From positions 1,612,001 through 1,676,000 of the forward strand of contig NZ_CP034433.1 in the NCBI RefSeq assembly GCF_003952345.1: a stretch of DNA of 64,000 nucleotides. The letters are read 5' to 3'. Below are positions 46,466 to 54,407 of the stretch, one piece after another. The notes below the pieces were generated by a model. The model worked only from the letters and a program-made list of their open reading frames with translations, did no database searches and was not told where the DNA came from. Every line of letters begins with the position of its first letter. The first letter of the stretch is position 1. A program made the translations under genes and the position numbers. Source of the stretch: Iodobacter ciconiae. GTDB lineage: Bacteria > Pseudomonadota > Gammaproteobacteria > Burkholderiales > Chitinibacteraceae.

Positions 46466-47062
46466 TTGTTTACGATCTTCCTGCTCTCTATTTTTGCCCT
46501 CAGCAGCCATGCCGCTGACTTAGCAGTCAGCGTGAAAGAGCGCCTGGTTCAGCCCGAGGTTTTGCGCGGGGATTTTGAGCAAAATAAACAGGTAAGCGGC
46601 TTTAAAAAACCTTTAGTGTCGCGCGGGGATTTTTTGGTAGCGCGAGACTCGGGTGTGCTTTGGCGTACCCAAACCCCTTTTGCCAGCACGCTTAAACTAA
46701 GCCGCGATGAAATTGTGGCCAAGCAAGAAGGTGCAGTGACTTTCCGTTTGAGCGCCAGCAAAGAACCATCGGTGCGGATGATTAATGGTCTGCTGTTTTC
46801 TTTGATGAATGGTGATGTCAGTAGTCTGGGTGAGCTATTTAAGATTGAAGGCAGCGTAAGCGGCAAAGCATGGCAGCTGACACTTACTCCCAGGCAAGCT
46901 GCCTTGGGAAAAATCATGCGTAAGATCGAGCTGTCAGGGGATCAGTTTGTGCGCCGTATTTTGCTGGATGAAGCCAGTGGCGATCAAACGCTGATACGCT
47001 TAAGCGCACAAAACACCGAGCCTGCCAAACTCAGCAAAGATGAGCGTATCCGTTTTGAGTAA
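46466..47062 (+). CDS. LolA-like outer-membrane lipoprotein carrier of the pigment cluster (ApeL-like)
   Basis: Periplasmic carrier of about 198 residues from TTG 46466, which gives a short hydrophobic signal peptide (FTIFLLSIFALSSHA, cleaved before ADLAV). LolA-like features are RGDFEQNKQVSGFKKPLVSRG, WRTQTPFASTLKLS and the closing LTPRQAALGKIMRKIELSGD. The start is uncertain because the repeat sits directly upstream: the n-region lacks the usual positive charge, and an upstream start at a non-standard codon (SRYKTTTVIN) would restore it. It would ferry the polyene lipid or a lipoprotein across the periplasm. Confidence 0.8.
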   Translation: MFTIFLLSIFALSSHAADLAVSVKERLVQPEVLRGDFEQNKQVSGFKKPLVSRGDFLVARDSGVLWRTQTPFASTLKLSRDEIVAKQEGAVTFRLSASKEPSVRMINGLLFSLMNGDVSSLGELFKIEGSVSGKAWQLTLTPRQAALGKIMRKIELSGDQFVRRILLDEASGDQTLIRLSAQNTEPAKLSKDERIRFE

Positions 47063-49379
47063 TCAGGCATCTATCCGGCTACTGGCCAAAATCTGGCTGG
47101 TGATCGTACTCGGCTTTATCGGCCACAATATTTATCTGTGGTCTGGCCATTTACAGCTGGATACCGACATTCTGGCCATGCTGCCGCAGGATGAGCGAGA
47201 CCCGACGGTGCAAAACGCCACACGGCAACTCAGCGATTCGGCAGCCAAACGCGTGGTGGTAGTGATTGGCGGGCAGAATTGGGAAAGCGCACTGGCAGCC
47301 ACAGATGCCTACGCCGCAATCCTGAAAAACAGCAAGCTGCCGCTTAACCTGCGCTACAAAATAGGCGATGAAAGCGCATGGCTCAGCTTTTTTATTCCCT
47401 ATCGCAATCAGCTGCTTAGCGCCGCCCAACGCCAGCAATTAGCAAGCAGCAGTATTGATCAACTGGCGCAAGGTGCCGTGGCAGCGCTTTATCAGCCCGG
47501 CATCGGCATGCCCCGCTTTGGCGAATGGCAGGATGATCCGCTGAATTTACTCGGCGCATGGCTGGGTGAGCGGGCTGCAGAAAGCAAAGTCCGTATCCGT
47601 GACGGGCGCTTATCGCTGATGTCTTCGTCCTCATCCGGCGAGGCATTCTATATTTTGCTGACGCTGGAGCAACAAGATTCGGCGTTTTCAATTAAAGCGC
47701 AGCAAGCACTGATTCCGGTGCTGGATGCAGCCAAAGCGGCTGCTCTGCAAACCCAGCCTCAAATAGAAGTGTTAAGCGTCGGCGTTCCCTTACATGCGGC
47801 AGCGGCAGCCAGCCAGGCCGAACGCGAAGTGCACACTATCGGCATTGGTTCGATGGTCGGCATTGTGCTGCTCACGGTATTTGCCTTCAGCGCCATCCGG
47901 CCACGCATTTTAGTGACCCTCTCGATTGCTATCGGCCTGCTTGCAGCGATTTCGGTGTGCAGCTTACTGTTTGGCCGCCTGCATTTAATCACGCTGGTAT
48001 TTGGGGCAAGCTTAGTCGGCGTGGCCGAAAACTACGGCAGCAATTATTTCAGCAGCCGCCAGGGCCGCCCTGCAGCAGAGCGCTGGACCATGCTTAAAGC
48101 GCAAGCGCCGGTAATGTGGCTGGCGATGCTCACCACCGCCATTGGTTATTTACTGCTGGCACTCACCCCTTTCCCTGGTCTGCGGCAAATCGCCGTTTTC
48201 TCCGCCACCGGCCTGCTAGCGGCTTTTGTGACCGTGATGTGGTGGTTTCCACTATTTGATAAAGGGGAAATGAAGCACACCCGCTTGTCCAACTGGATAG
48301 GCACACGCCGCGCGCTCTGGCCCCACCTTGGGTGTAACCGTTTAACGCTACTGTTTGCCATCGTCGTTGCCACCGTTTTGCTGGCAGGCGGCTTAGCTAT
48401 TAAAAGCAATGACGATGTACGCCTCTTGCAAAGCTCACCGCCCGCCCTGATCGCTCAGCAAATAAAAGTCAGCCAGTTACTGGATTTACCCAGCCCGGCA
48501 CAATTTTATTTAATTCGCGGTGCAAGTATTGAATCCGTTTTACAGCAGGAAGAAGCGCTGAAGGCCAAACTTGTACCCCTGATTGCCAAGGGCAGTATCA
48601 GCGGCTATCAGGCCATCAGCGACTGGGTGCCCTCAGCGGCACAGCAAACTAAGAATCAGGCACTCATTAAAAGTGTAGTTTTTGGCCAGCAAGGCGTGCT
48701 GGCCAAGGCGGGCAGCGCTTTGGGGGAATCGCTGACGCCATCATTCAAACCCTCCCAGCCACTGATAATTGCCGACTGGCTGGCCGCGCCCGTTTCAGAA
48801 CCGCTGCGTCACCAATGGCTGGGGCGTTTTGAAAACGGCTACGCCAGCGTAATCTTGCTGCGCGGCGTAAGCAAACCTGTGCAACTGGCCGAGCTGGCGG
48901 CGCTAGCCCCCGGCGTGGCAGGTGTGCGCTGGGTAGACAAAGTGGCTGAAGTTTCCACCGTTATGGGCCGCTACCGCGTGCTGATGGCATGGGTGATTGC
49001 ACTCAGCTACCTATTGGTTTTCGCTGCGCTAAGCTACCGTTTTGGCAAGCAGGCATGGCGGGCACTGCTGCCCACCTTGCTCGCCAGCACTTTGGCCTTA
49101 GCCATTCTGGCGCTACTCGGCCAGCCCTTGCAGTTATTTAATATTCTGGCGCTATTGCTTATTTTAGGCATGGGCGTGGATTACGGGATTTTCCTGCTGG
49201 AAAACCCTGATCGCCATGCAACAAGGCCGTTTCTGTCGGTCACACTAGCTGCGGCTTCCACGCTACTTGCATTTGGTTTACTCGCCCTATCCGCAACCCC
49301 CGCCCTGCATGCTTTTGGCCTGACCATGCTGCTGGGTATTGGTTTTTCCTGGTTACTCACCCCGGCATTTATGCCTTAA
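47040..49379 (+). CDS. MMPL/RND-family exporter of the pigment cluster (ApeM-like)
   Basis: Large membrane protein of 779 residues with two RND-like halves: a first helix, a periplasmic domain, about five helices (GIGSMVGIVLLTVFAFSAI and on), a second periplasmic domain and a final helix bundle. The segment LGMGVDYGIFLLENPDRH is typical of MMPL transporters. It probably extracts the aryl polyene lipid from the inner membrane and passes it to the LolA-like carrier. Its ATG lies inside the end of the LolA-like gene. Confidence 0.9.
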   Translation: MSVSVLSNQASIRLLAKIWLVIVLGFIGHNIYLWSGHLQLDTDILAMLPQDERDPTVQNATRQLSDSAAKRVVVVIGGQNWESALAATDAYAAILKNSKLPLNLRYKIGDESAWLSFFIPYRNQLLSAAQRQQLASSSIDQLAQGAVAALYQPGIGMPRFGEWQDDPLNLLGAWLGERAAESKVRIRDGRLSLMSSSSSGEAFYILLTLEQQDSAFSIKAQQALIPVLDAAKAAALQTQPQIEVLSVGVPLHAAAAASQAEREVHTIGIGSMVGIVLLTVFAFSAIRPRILVTLSIAIGLLAAISVCSLLFGRLHLITLVFGASLVGVAENYGSNYFSSRQGRPAAERWTMLKAQAPVMWLAMLTTAIGYLLLALTPFPGLRQIAVFSATGLLAAFVTVMWWFPLFDKGEMKHTRLSNWIGTRRALWPHLGCNRLTLLFAIVVATVLLAGGLAIKSNDDVRLLQSSPPALIAQQIKVSQLLDLPSPAQFYLIRGASIESVLQQEEALKAKLVPLIAKGSISGYQAISDWVPSAAQQTKNQALIKSVVFGQQGVLAKAGSALGESLTPSFKPSQPLIIADWLAAPVSEPLRHQWLGRFENGYASVILLRGVSKPVQLAELAALAPGVAGVRWVDKVAEVSTVMGRYRVLMAWVIALSYLLVFAALSYRFGKQAWRALLPTLLASTLALAILALLGQPLQLFNILALLLILGMGVDYGIFLLENPDRHATRPFLSVTLAAASTLLAFGLLALSATPALHAFGLTMLLGIGFSWLLTPAFMP

Positions 49380-49382
49380 AGC

Positions 49383-49616
49383 TTGTGCACCATCGAAATG
49401 ATCGGTGTACTGATGCGTATTTTCAGCTTTAGCCTCGTCAGCTGGCTGGGGCCCGCCAGTCCCTTTATGTTTGTCTGGAGCCTGAATACCACCGACGCCA
49501 TTATGTTGGCATGGTGCTCTGCACTAAAACGAGATGTTGCTTACATCTTGCTCAATGGCTTTTGGATTATGATTGGCCTGATTGGAATATTAAAAGCAGG
49601 GCTGTTTATTCACTAA
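49383..49616 (+). CDS. small membrane protein, 77 residues, in the pigment operon
   Basis: Two or three hydrophobic segments (FSLVSWLGPASPFMFVWSL and VAYILLNGFWIMIGLIGIL) of 72-77 residues. The layout is reminiscent of small CBU_0592-like membrane proteins, but this is weak. The start is TTG 49383 or ATG 49398; neither has a strong ribosome binding site, so coupling to the exporter stop three bases upstream is likely. The function is unknown. Its location suggests a subunit or accessory of the exporter. Confidence 0.6.
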   Translation: MCTIEMIGVLMRIFSFSLVSWLGPASPFMFVWSLNTTDAIMLAWCSALKRDVAYILLNGFWIMIGLIGILKAGLFIH

Positions 49617-49656
49617 TACCGAGTGGTTAAGCCAATACTTTAGAGAGAGAAATACA

Positions 49657-50880
49657 ATGCGTATAGAACAGACAGAAATACTAATTATTGGCGCTGGCCC
49701 TTCCGGCTCGGTGGCAGCAGGATTATTACGTAAGCAAGGCCGTCAGGTACTGATTATTGAAAAAGAAGTTTTTCCACGCTTTTCGATTGGTGAAAGCTTA
49801 TTACCGCAAAGCATGGAATACATCGAAGCGGCAGGATTTTTGCAAGATGTGATCGAGGCTGGCTTTCAGCATAAAAACGGCGCTGCCTTTGTACGCGGTG
49901 AGCAAGCCACCACCTTTGATTTTCGCGATAAATTTTCCCAGGGCTGGGGCACAACCTACCAGGTGCAGCGCGGCCATTTTGACCACATACTGGCCAAAGG
50001 TGCAGAAAAAGCAGGTGCGGTGATTCGCTACCAGGAGCAGGTCACTGCCATTAATTTAGATGGCGATCACCCCCTGGTTACCGTGCAATCGGCAGCTGAA
50101 ACCTACCAAATCAGCGCCCGGTTTTTACTTGATGCCAGCGGTTTTGGCCGGATTCTTCCTCGCCTGCTTCAGCTGGAAATCCCGTCTAGTTTCCCGGTCC
50201 GCGGTGCTTACTTTACCCATATCGAAGATCATATTTCAAAAAATGACTTTGATCGCAATAAGATTTTAATCAGCGTACACCCTGAGCACCATGATGTATG
50301 GTTCTGGACCATTCCCTTCTCTAATGGCCGCTGCTCGCAAGGTGTAGTTGCCAGACCGGAATTTCTGGAGAGATATCAGGGCAATGAAACCGAGCGTTTA
50401 CAAGCTATTATCGCAGAAGTTCCTACCCTTTCTACTGTACTGAAAAACGCCGTATGGGATACCCCGGCCCGTCAGCTCAGGGGTTATTCCGCCAACGTCA
50501 GCACCTTGCATGGCAAGGGCTTTGCCTTGCTGGGCAATGCAGGCGAATTTCTGGACCCGGTATTTTCCAGCGGCGTCACCATTGCAGTAAAATCTGCAGC
50601 CCTTGCCGCAGCGGCAATTGAGCGCGAATTTGCCGGTGAAGCAGTCAACTGGCAAAGCGATTATGCCGATCCGCTCAAAAAAGGTGTTGATGCTTTCAAA
50701 ACTTTTGTAGAAAGCTGGTATGAAGGTGGCTTCCAAGATGTCATTTTCCATCAGGAACAATCATCTGATATACGCCGGATGATCTCAGCCATTCTGGCAG
50801 GCTATGCTTGGGATTTAAACAACCCTTATATAGAACAGCCCAGACGCTTAAAAACGCTGGAGCAATTGTGCGAGGCCTAA
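49657..50880 (+). CDS. FAD-dependent oxidoreductase, halogenase-like, of the pigment cluster
   Basis: It has 407 residues. The N-terminal dinucleotide motif IGAGPSG (GxGxxG, residues 12-17) and the signature FPRFSIGESLLP (39-50) match the tryptophan-halogenase/geranylgeranyl-reductase superfamily. A WxWxIP motif is complete at 215-220 (WFWTIP), the motif that marks flavin-dependent halogenases. Related proteins in aryl polyene and flexirubin clusters are often annotated as halogenases or monooxygenases without proof. It could halogenate or hydroxylate the aryl ring. The protein is shorter than tryptophan halogenases (over 500 residues). Confidence 0.88.
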   Translation: MRIEQTEILIIGAGPSGSVAAGLLRKQGRQVLIIEKEVFPRFSIGESLLPQSMEYIEAAGFLQDVIEAGFQHKNGAAFVRGEQATTFDFRDKFSQGWGTTYQVQRGHFDHILAKGAEKAGAVIRYQEQVTAINLDGDHPLVTVQSAAETYQISARFLLDASGFGRILPRLLQLEIPSSFPVRGAYFTHIEDHISKNDFDRNKILISVHPEHHDVWFWTIPFSNGRCSQGVVARPEFLERYQGNETERLQAIIAEVPTLSTVLKNAVWDTPARQLRGYSANVSTLHGKGFALLGNAGEFLDPVFSSGVTIAVKSAALAAAAIEREFAGEAVNWQSDYADPLKKGVDAFKTFVESWYEGGFQDVIFHQEQSSDIRRMISAILAGYAWDLNNPYIEQPRRLKTLEQLCEA

Positions 50881-51413
50881 TCGCCCTGCTTGCTTTGCTT
50901 GGTGGCTGCGCAAGCGAAGCCACCAAGATGAACTTGCCCGCTTTACACTTAGCCCCGGCGGCCTTCGGAGGATCAGTCACTCTCACACAAAGGCTAAGTG
51001 TAACACCTCTACCCGCAGGCGGTGCCCTGCCCAAGAATCTGGATGCCTTACTGGAAATCGATCCGGAGCAAGTCCAGCTGGCAGGCTTTGCCCTGGGACA
51101 GCGTATTTTAACGATAAGCTGGAATGGTCAGTCACTAACAAGTAATCGTCATGCCCTGTTGCCCAAAGAAGTAGACGAACAACGTGTGCTGCGCGATGTA
51201 CAACTGGTTTACTGGCCGCTAGCAGCAGTTCAGGCAGCTCTGCCTGCTGGCTGGGTACTGAGCGAAGAAGGCAATATCAGAAAGCTGACGCTAGATCAGC
51301 AAAACACTATCACCGTTCGCTACCACGCTACGCCTCGCTGGGCGGGGCAAGCAGAATTGGAAAACAAGTTGGAGCACTACCGGCTGGTCATTGATTCAAA
51401 AGAAACACCTTAA
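50868..51413 (+). CDS. DUF3261 lipoprotein of the pigment cluster (ApeN-like)
   Basis: It has 181 residues from GTG 50868, with GGAG five bases upstream. The signal sequence RGLIALLALLGGC has a lipobox with Cys14, so the mature protein is a lipoprotein, probably in the outer membrane. The body matches the small DUF3261 family known from aryl polyene clusters (LLEIDPEQVQLAGFALGQRILTISW, VYWPLAAVQAALPAGW). It may receive the pigment at the outer membrane. It overlaps the flavoprotein gene by 13 bases. Confidence 0.82.
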   Translation: MRGLIALLALLGGCASEATKMNLPALHLAPAAFGGSVTLTQRLSVTPLPAGGALPKNLDALLEIDPEQVQLAGFALGQRILTISWNGQSLTSNRHALLPKEVDEQRVLRDVQLVYWPLAAVQAALPAGWVLSEEGNIRKLTLDQQNTITVRYHATPRWAGQAELENKLEHYRLVIDSKETP

Positions 51414-51550
51414 CCCCTAAGATCTGTAAGCACAGAGAACGGTGAGCACACGGAGCCCCCAATAAAGTTTTTCTCAAGATATCCCTCTGTACTGCTTTTT
51501 TAAACTCCGTGTTTTCTGTATCCACAAACCTAAGGTTTTTAACAGGAATA
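51412..51550. repeat. MITE-like CACAGAG element, copy 1
   Basis: Short element with imperfect terminal inverted repeats: the left end CCTAAGATCTGTAAGCACAG with GCACACGGAG, the right end carrying ACTCCGTGTTTTCTGT and CACAAACCTAAGG. It fills the gap between the DUF3261 gene and the KS gene, next to where translational coupling is otherwise the rule. Confidence 0.65.
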
Positions 51551-51579
51551 AATCTTTTGTTATTTCATAGCCTTACACG

Positions 51580-52776
51580 ATGAGTATTTATTTAAACCAG
51601 CTTGGTATTGTTTGCGCGCTGGGCAGTGGCATCGATGATGTACGTCAGGCTCTGTTTGCCGATACGCCTAGCGGGGTTGAGCCTTATGCCTGCCTTGGAA
51701 AAACATTACATCTGGGAGCAGTTACAAGCGAGCTTGCTTCACAAGAGGCCCTGCCACCCATGCTGCACAGCCGCAATAACGCACTACTACTTACTGCACT
51801 GGCACAAATTCGCCCCGCAGTAGATACAGCAATTGCCCGCTTTGGCGTAGAACGGATTGGCGTGGTTTTAGGCACCAGCACATCAGGCATTGGTGAGGCA
51901 CAAGCTGCGATTGCCCAACACCAGGCGACGGGCCAACTACCCTTGCATTTTCATATTGCCCAGCAAGAGTTAGGCTCGCCCGCTACCGCACTTAGTAGTC
52001 TGCTCGGGCTTGCTGGCCCGGCAATGGTTATTTCCACAGCCTGCTCTTCCAGCGCCAAAGCGATGGCCAGTGCAGCAAGGCTGCTCAATGCAGGAATGTG
52101 CGATGCGGTGATTTGCGGCGGTGTGGATTCGCTGTGCGATTTCACCGTTGCTGGTTTTTCGGCGCTGGAATCGGTCAGTGCTGAGCGCTGCCAGCCCATG
52201 AGCATTCATCGCAGCGGCATTAATATTGGCGAAGGCGCCGCACTGTTTCTGATAAGTAAAGATTTAATGCAAGAAAAAAACACCGTGGCGCTACTAGGCT
52301 GGGGGGAAAGCTCGGACGCACATCACATTTCAGCACCCGCGCCGGATGGCAAAGGCGCAAGCACCGCCATGCAGGCAGCGCTCCACCGTGCAGGCCTGCA
52401 GGCCTCCGATATCGATTACATCAATCTGCACGGCACGGCAACACAGCAAAATGATGCCATGGAAAGCCTTGCCATTAACCAGGTGTTTGGCGGACAGACT
52501 CCTTGCAGCTCGACCAAACCCTTAACCGGCCACACACTGGGTGCGGCCGGTGCCATTGAAGCGGCCATCTGCTGGCTTACCCTCAGCGGCAATCCCACAG
52601 GGCAACTGCCCCCTCACTGGTGGGATGGCGCAAGCGACCCGGCAATTACCCCTCTGGCGCTGGTAATGCCCGGGCAATGCACAGACACGCCACTGCAATA
52701 TGCACTCAGTAATTCCTTTGCATTTGGTGGCAGCAATGCAGTCCTTATTTTTGGAAAAAAACATGCAGCCGATTGA
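51580..52776 (+). CDS. apeO: beta-ketoacyl synthase of the pigment cluster (ApeO-like)
   Basis: Full-length KS of 398 residues with an intact Cys-His-His triad: Cys155 in ISTACSSSAKAM, His284 in INLHGTATQQND and His318 in TKPLTGHTLGAAGA. It would be the catalytic partner of the chain-length factor at 38152. A second KS lies at 54404. It overlaps the following dehydratase gene by 14 bases. The start ATG 51580 has little Shine-Dalgarno. Confidence 0.9.
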   Translation: MSIYLNQLGIVCALGSGIDDVRQALFADTPSGVEPYACLGKTLHLGAVTSELASQEALPPMLHSRNNALLLTALAQIRPAVDTAIARFGVERIGVVLGTSTSGIGEAQAAIAQHQATGQLPLHFHIAQQELGSPATALSSLLGLAGPAMVISTACSSSAKAMASAARLLNAGMCDAVICGGVDSLCDFTVAGFSALESVSAERCQPMSIHRSGINIGEGAALFLISKDLMQEKNTVALLGWGESSDAHHISAPAPDGKGASTAMQAALHRAGLQASDIDYINLHGTATQQNDAMESLAINQVFGGQTPCSSTKPLTGHTLGAAGAIEAAICWLTLSGNPTGQLPPHWWDGASDPAITPLALVMPGQCTDTPLQYALSNSFAFGGSNAVLIFGKKHAAD

Positions 52777-53227
52777 ATACTCCATCAGCGAGATCGTGCC
52801 GCACTCGGGCAGGATGCTTTTGCTCGATCGCGCCATCGCCGGGGACGGCACGCATTTTGAATGCGAAGTGACCATCACCGCAGACAATCTGTTTTTCACC
52901 GGCACAGGCGTGGGTGCATGGGTTGGTGTTGAATATATGGCGCAAACCGTTGCCGCATGGGCTGGCTGGCAAGCAAAATTAGCCGGGCAAGTACCTAAAA
53001 TCGGCTTTTTACTGGGCAGCCGGCGCTACAGCTGCAACGTAAGCGAATTTACCCTGGGCCAGGTGCTCAGCATCAGGATCAGCAGAGCCTTTCAGGCCGA
53101 TAATGGCCTGGGGCAGTTTGATTGCCAGATTTTGATTGAGCAGCAGGAAGTTGCCCTGGCCGCACTCACCGTATTTGAGCCACTGGATGCCAGCGCGTTT
53201 TTAGCGGAGCACGCGGGGGGGGGGTAA
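52763..53227 (+). CDS. apeP: hot-dog 3-hydroxyacyl-ACP dehydratase of the pigment cluster (ApeP-like)
   Basis: It has 154 residues. The N-terminal catalytic histidine region is EIVPHSGRMLLLDRA, followed by GVGAWVGVEYMAQTVAAWAGWQ. ApeP is known to act as heterodimer with the ApeI dehydratase, which here is the C-terminal domain of the AMP-ligase fusion. Start ATG 52763 lies inside the end of the KS gene. The C-terminus ends in a Gly run just before a G-rich tract (53215-53224). Confidence 0.88.
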   Translation: MQPIEYSISEIVPHSGRMLLLDRAIAGDGTHFECEVTITADNLFFTGTGVGAWVGVEYMAQTVAAWAGWQAKLAGQVPKIGFLLGSRRYSCNVSEFTLGQVLSIRISRAFQADNGLGQFDCQILIEQQEVALAALTVFEPLDASAFLAEHAGGG

Positions 53228-53254
53228 AACGGAACAAGGGCTTTGCAAAGCACA

Positions 53255-53345
53255 AAAACCAAATCTTGAACAATAGAGGCCACAGGGAACACTGAGCTTC
53301 ACGAAAGAAAGCATTTTAACTGAACTATTTATTGGGTTTTGAGTT
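53255..53345. repeat. decayed half copy of the CACAGAG element
   Basis: Contains AAAACCAAATCTTGAACAAT, then a diverged GGCCACAGGGAACACTGAG and TTCACG, in the order seen in the left half of the other copies. Only the left half is recognisable. Confidence 0.45.
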
Positions 53346-53384
53346 GTTCCAACCTCAGTAGATAGATTTTATCGCGACTCTCTG

Positions 53385-53618
53385 CATGGAGCTTTTAAAT
53401 CCCCTTTAAACACGCCGTAGCGAGGAACAAACGGGGCGGGGTTTCGGCAAGGGAAGGAGGATCCAGCCAATCCCGCCCGCCGCCGACTCGATTGTCCACA
53501 GCGAAGGGGCCTTCGTGCTTCGTGGGGGCGCCTTCTTTTGGTTCTTTTCTTGGCGAAGCAAGAAAAGAACGCCCCGCGGTGGCTACCGCTCCAAAATAGA
53601 CGTGCCGAAGGCACTAAA
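53385..53618 (+). repeat. GC-rich hairpin repeat, copy C
   Basis: It has a 12-bp stem GTTCTTTTCTTG / CAAGAAAAGAAC (53541-53552 / 53559-53570) with loop GCGAAG as in copy A, and ends in the palindrome GTGCCGAAGGCAC (53602-53614). The GC-rich tract near 53420-53445 (AGCGAGGAACAAACGGGGCG) is the reverse complement of the one in copy B, so B and C are inverted relative to each other. Confidence 0.8.
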
Positions 53619-53675
53619 AAGATAATAACTGCGTAACATCAGTTAAAAATTAAAATAAACAAAGAGAAGCAAGTA

Positions 53676-54407
53676 ATGAGTAACAAAACAATTCTGGTCA
53701 CAGGTTCCAGCCGGGGTATAGGACATGCCATTGCCTGGCGGCTTGCCAAGGATGGCTTTGATATCATACTGCATTGCAAAAGCCGCATTGACGCCGCAAC
53801 AGCTATCGCTGCCGAGATCACCGCCCTGGGCCAGAACAGCCGTATTTTACAATTTGACGTGGCCAATCGCGCCCAGAGCGCAGAAGTATTACTAGCCGAT
53901 ATCGAAGCGCACGGCTGCTACTACGGCGTAGTTTGCAATGCGGGCATTGCCATGGATAACGCCTTCCCTGCCATGCCAGGTGACGACTGGGATGCGGTGA
54001 TTCATACCAATTTAGATAGCTTTTACAATGTACTGCATCCGCTCACCATGCCCATGGTGCGGCAAAAAAAACCTGGCCGTATCGTCACTTTATCATCTGT
54101 TTCGGGCCTGATCGGCAATCGCGGACAGGTAAATTACAGCGCGGCCAAAGCGGGGATTATCGGAGCAACTAAGGCGCTGGCGGTAGAATTGGCCAGCCGA
54201 GCCATCACCGTAAACTGCGTGGCTCCCGGCTTAATTGATACCGAAATGGTGGATGAGCACGTTTTAGAAGAAGCACTGAAAATCATCCCGGCCAAACGCA
54301 TGGGCAAACCTGAAGAAGTCGCCGCAGCAGTCAGCTTTTTAATGTCGGAAGATGCTGCCTATATCACACGTCAGGTGATCTCAGTAAATGGAGGATTGGT
54401 AGGATGA
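53676..54407 (+). CDS. apeQ: 3-oxoacyl-ACP reductase of the pigment cluster (FabG/ApeQ-like)
   Basis: Short-chain dehydrogenase of 243 residues. NADP-binding motif TGSSRGIGHAIAW at the N-terminus, VVCNAGIAMD, catalytic Ser in VTLSSVSGLIG and Tyr-Lys in NYSAAKAG, then NCVAPGLIDTEMV. It reduces the beta-keto intermediates during polyene extension. It overlaps the next KS gene by four bases (ATGA). Confidence 0.92.
   Translation: MSNKTILVTGSSRGIGHAIAWRLAKDGFDIILHCKSRIDAATAIAAEITALGQNSRILQFDVANRAQSAEVLLADIEAHGCYYGVVCNAGIAMDNAFPAMPGDDWDAVIHTNLDSFYNVLHPLTMPMVRQKKPGRIVTLSSVSGLIGNRGQVNYSAAKAGIIGATKALAVELASRAITVNCVAPGLIDTEMVDEHVLEEALKIIPAKRMGKPEEVAAAVSFLMSEDAAYITRQVISVNGGLVG

Larger units (their letters stand above)
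53228..53675. other. intergenic region with repeats between ApeP-like and ApeQ-like genes
   Basis: About 450 bases, the largest gap in the cluster. The first part (about 53255-53345) resembles half of the CACAGAG element; the second (53385-53618) is repeat copy C. No ORF is supported. A separate promoter for the last two genes may lie at 53620-53670, but no clear boxes are visible. Confidence 0.6.

Noticed and set aside
46115..47062. 315-residue version of the LolA-like protein
   Set aside because: The first ~117 residues are translated repeat DNA; similarity to LolA begins only at the signal peptide near 46466.
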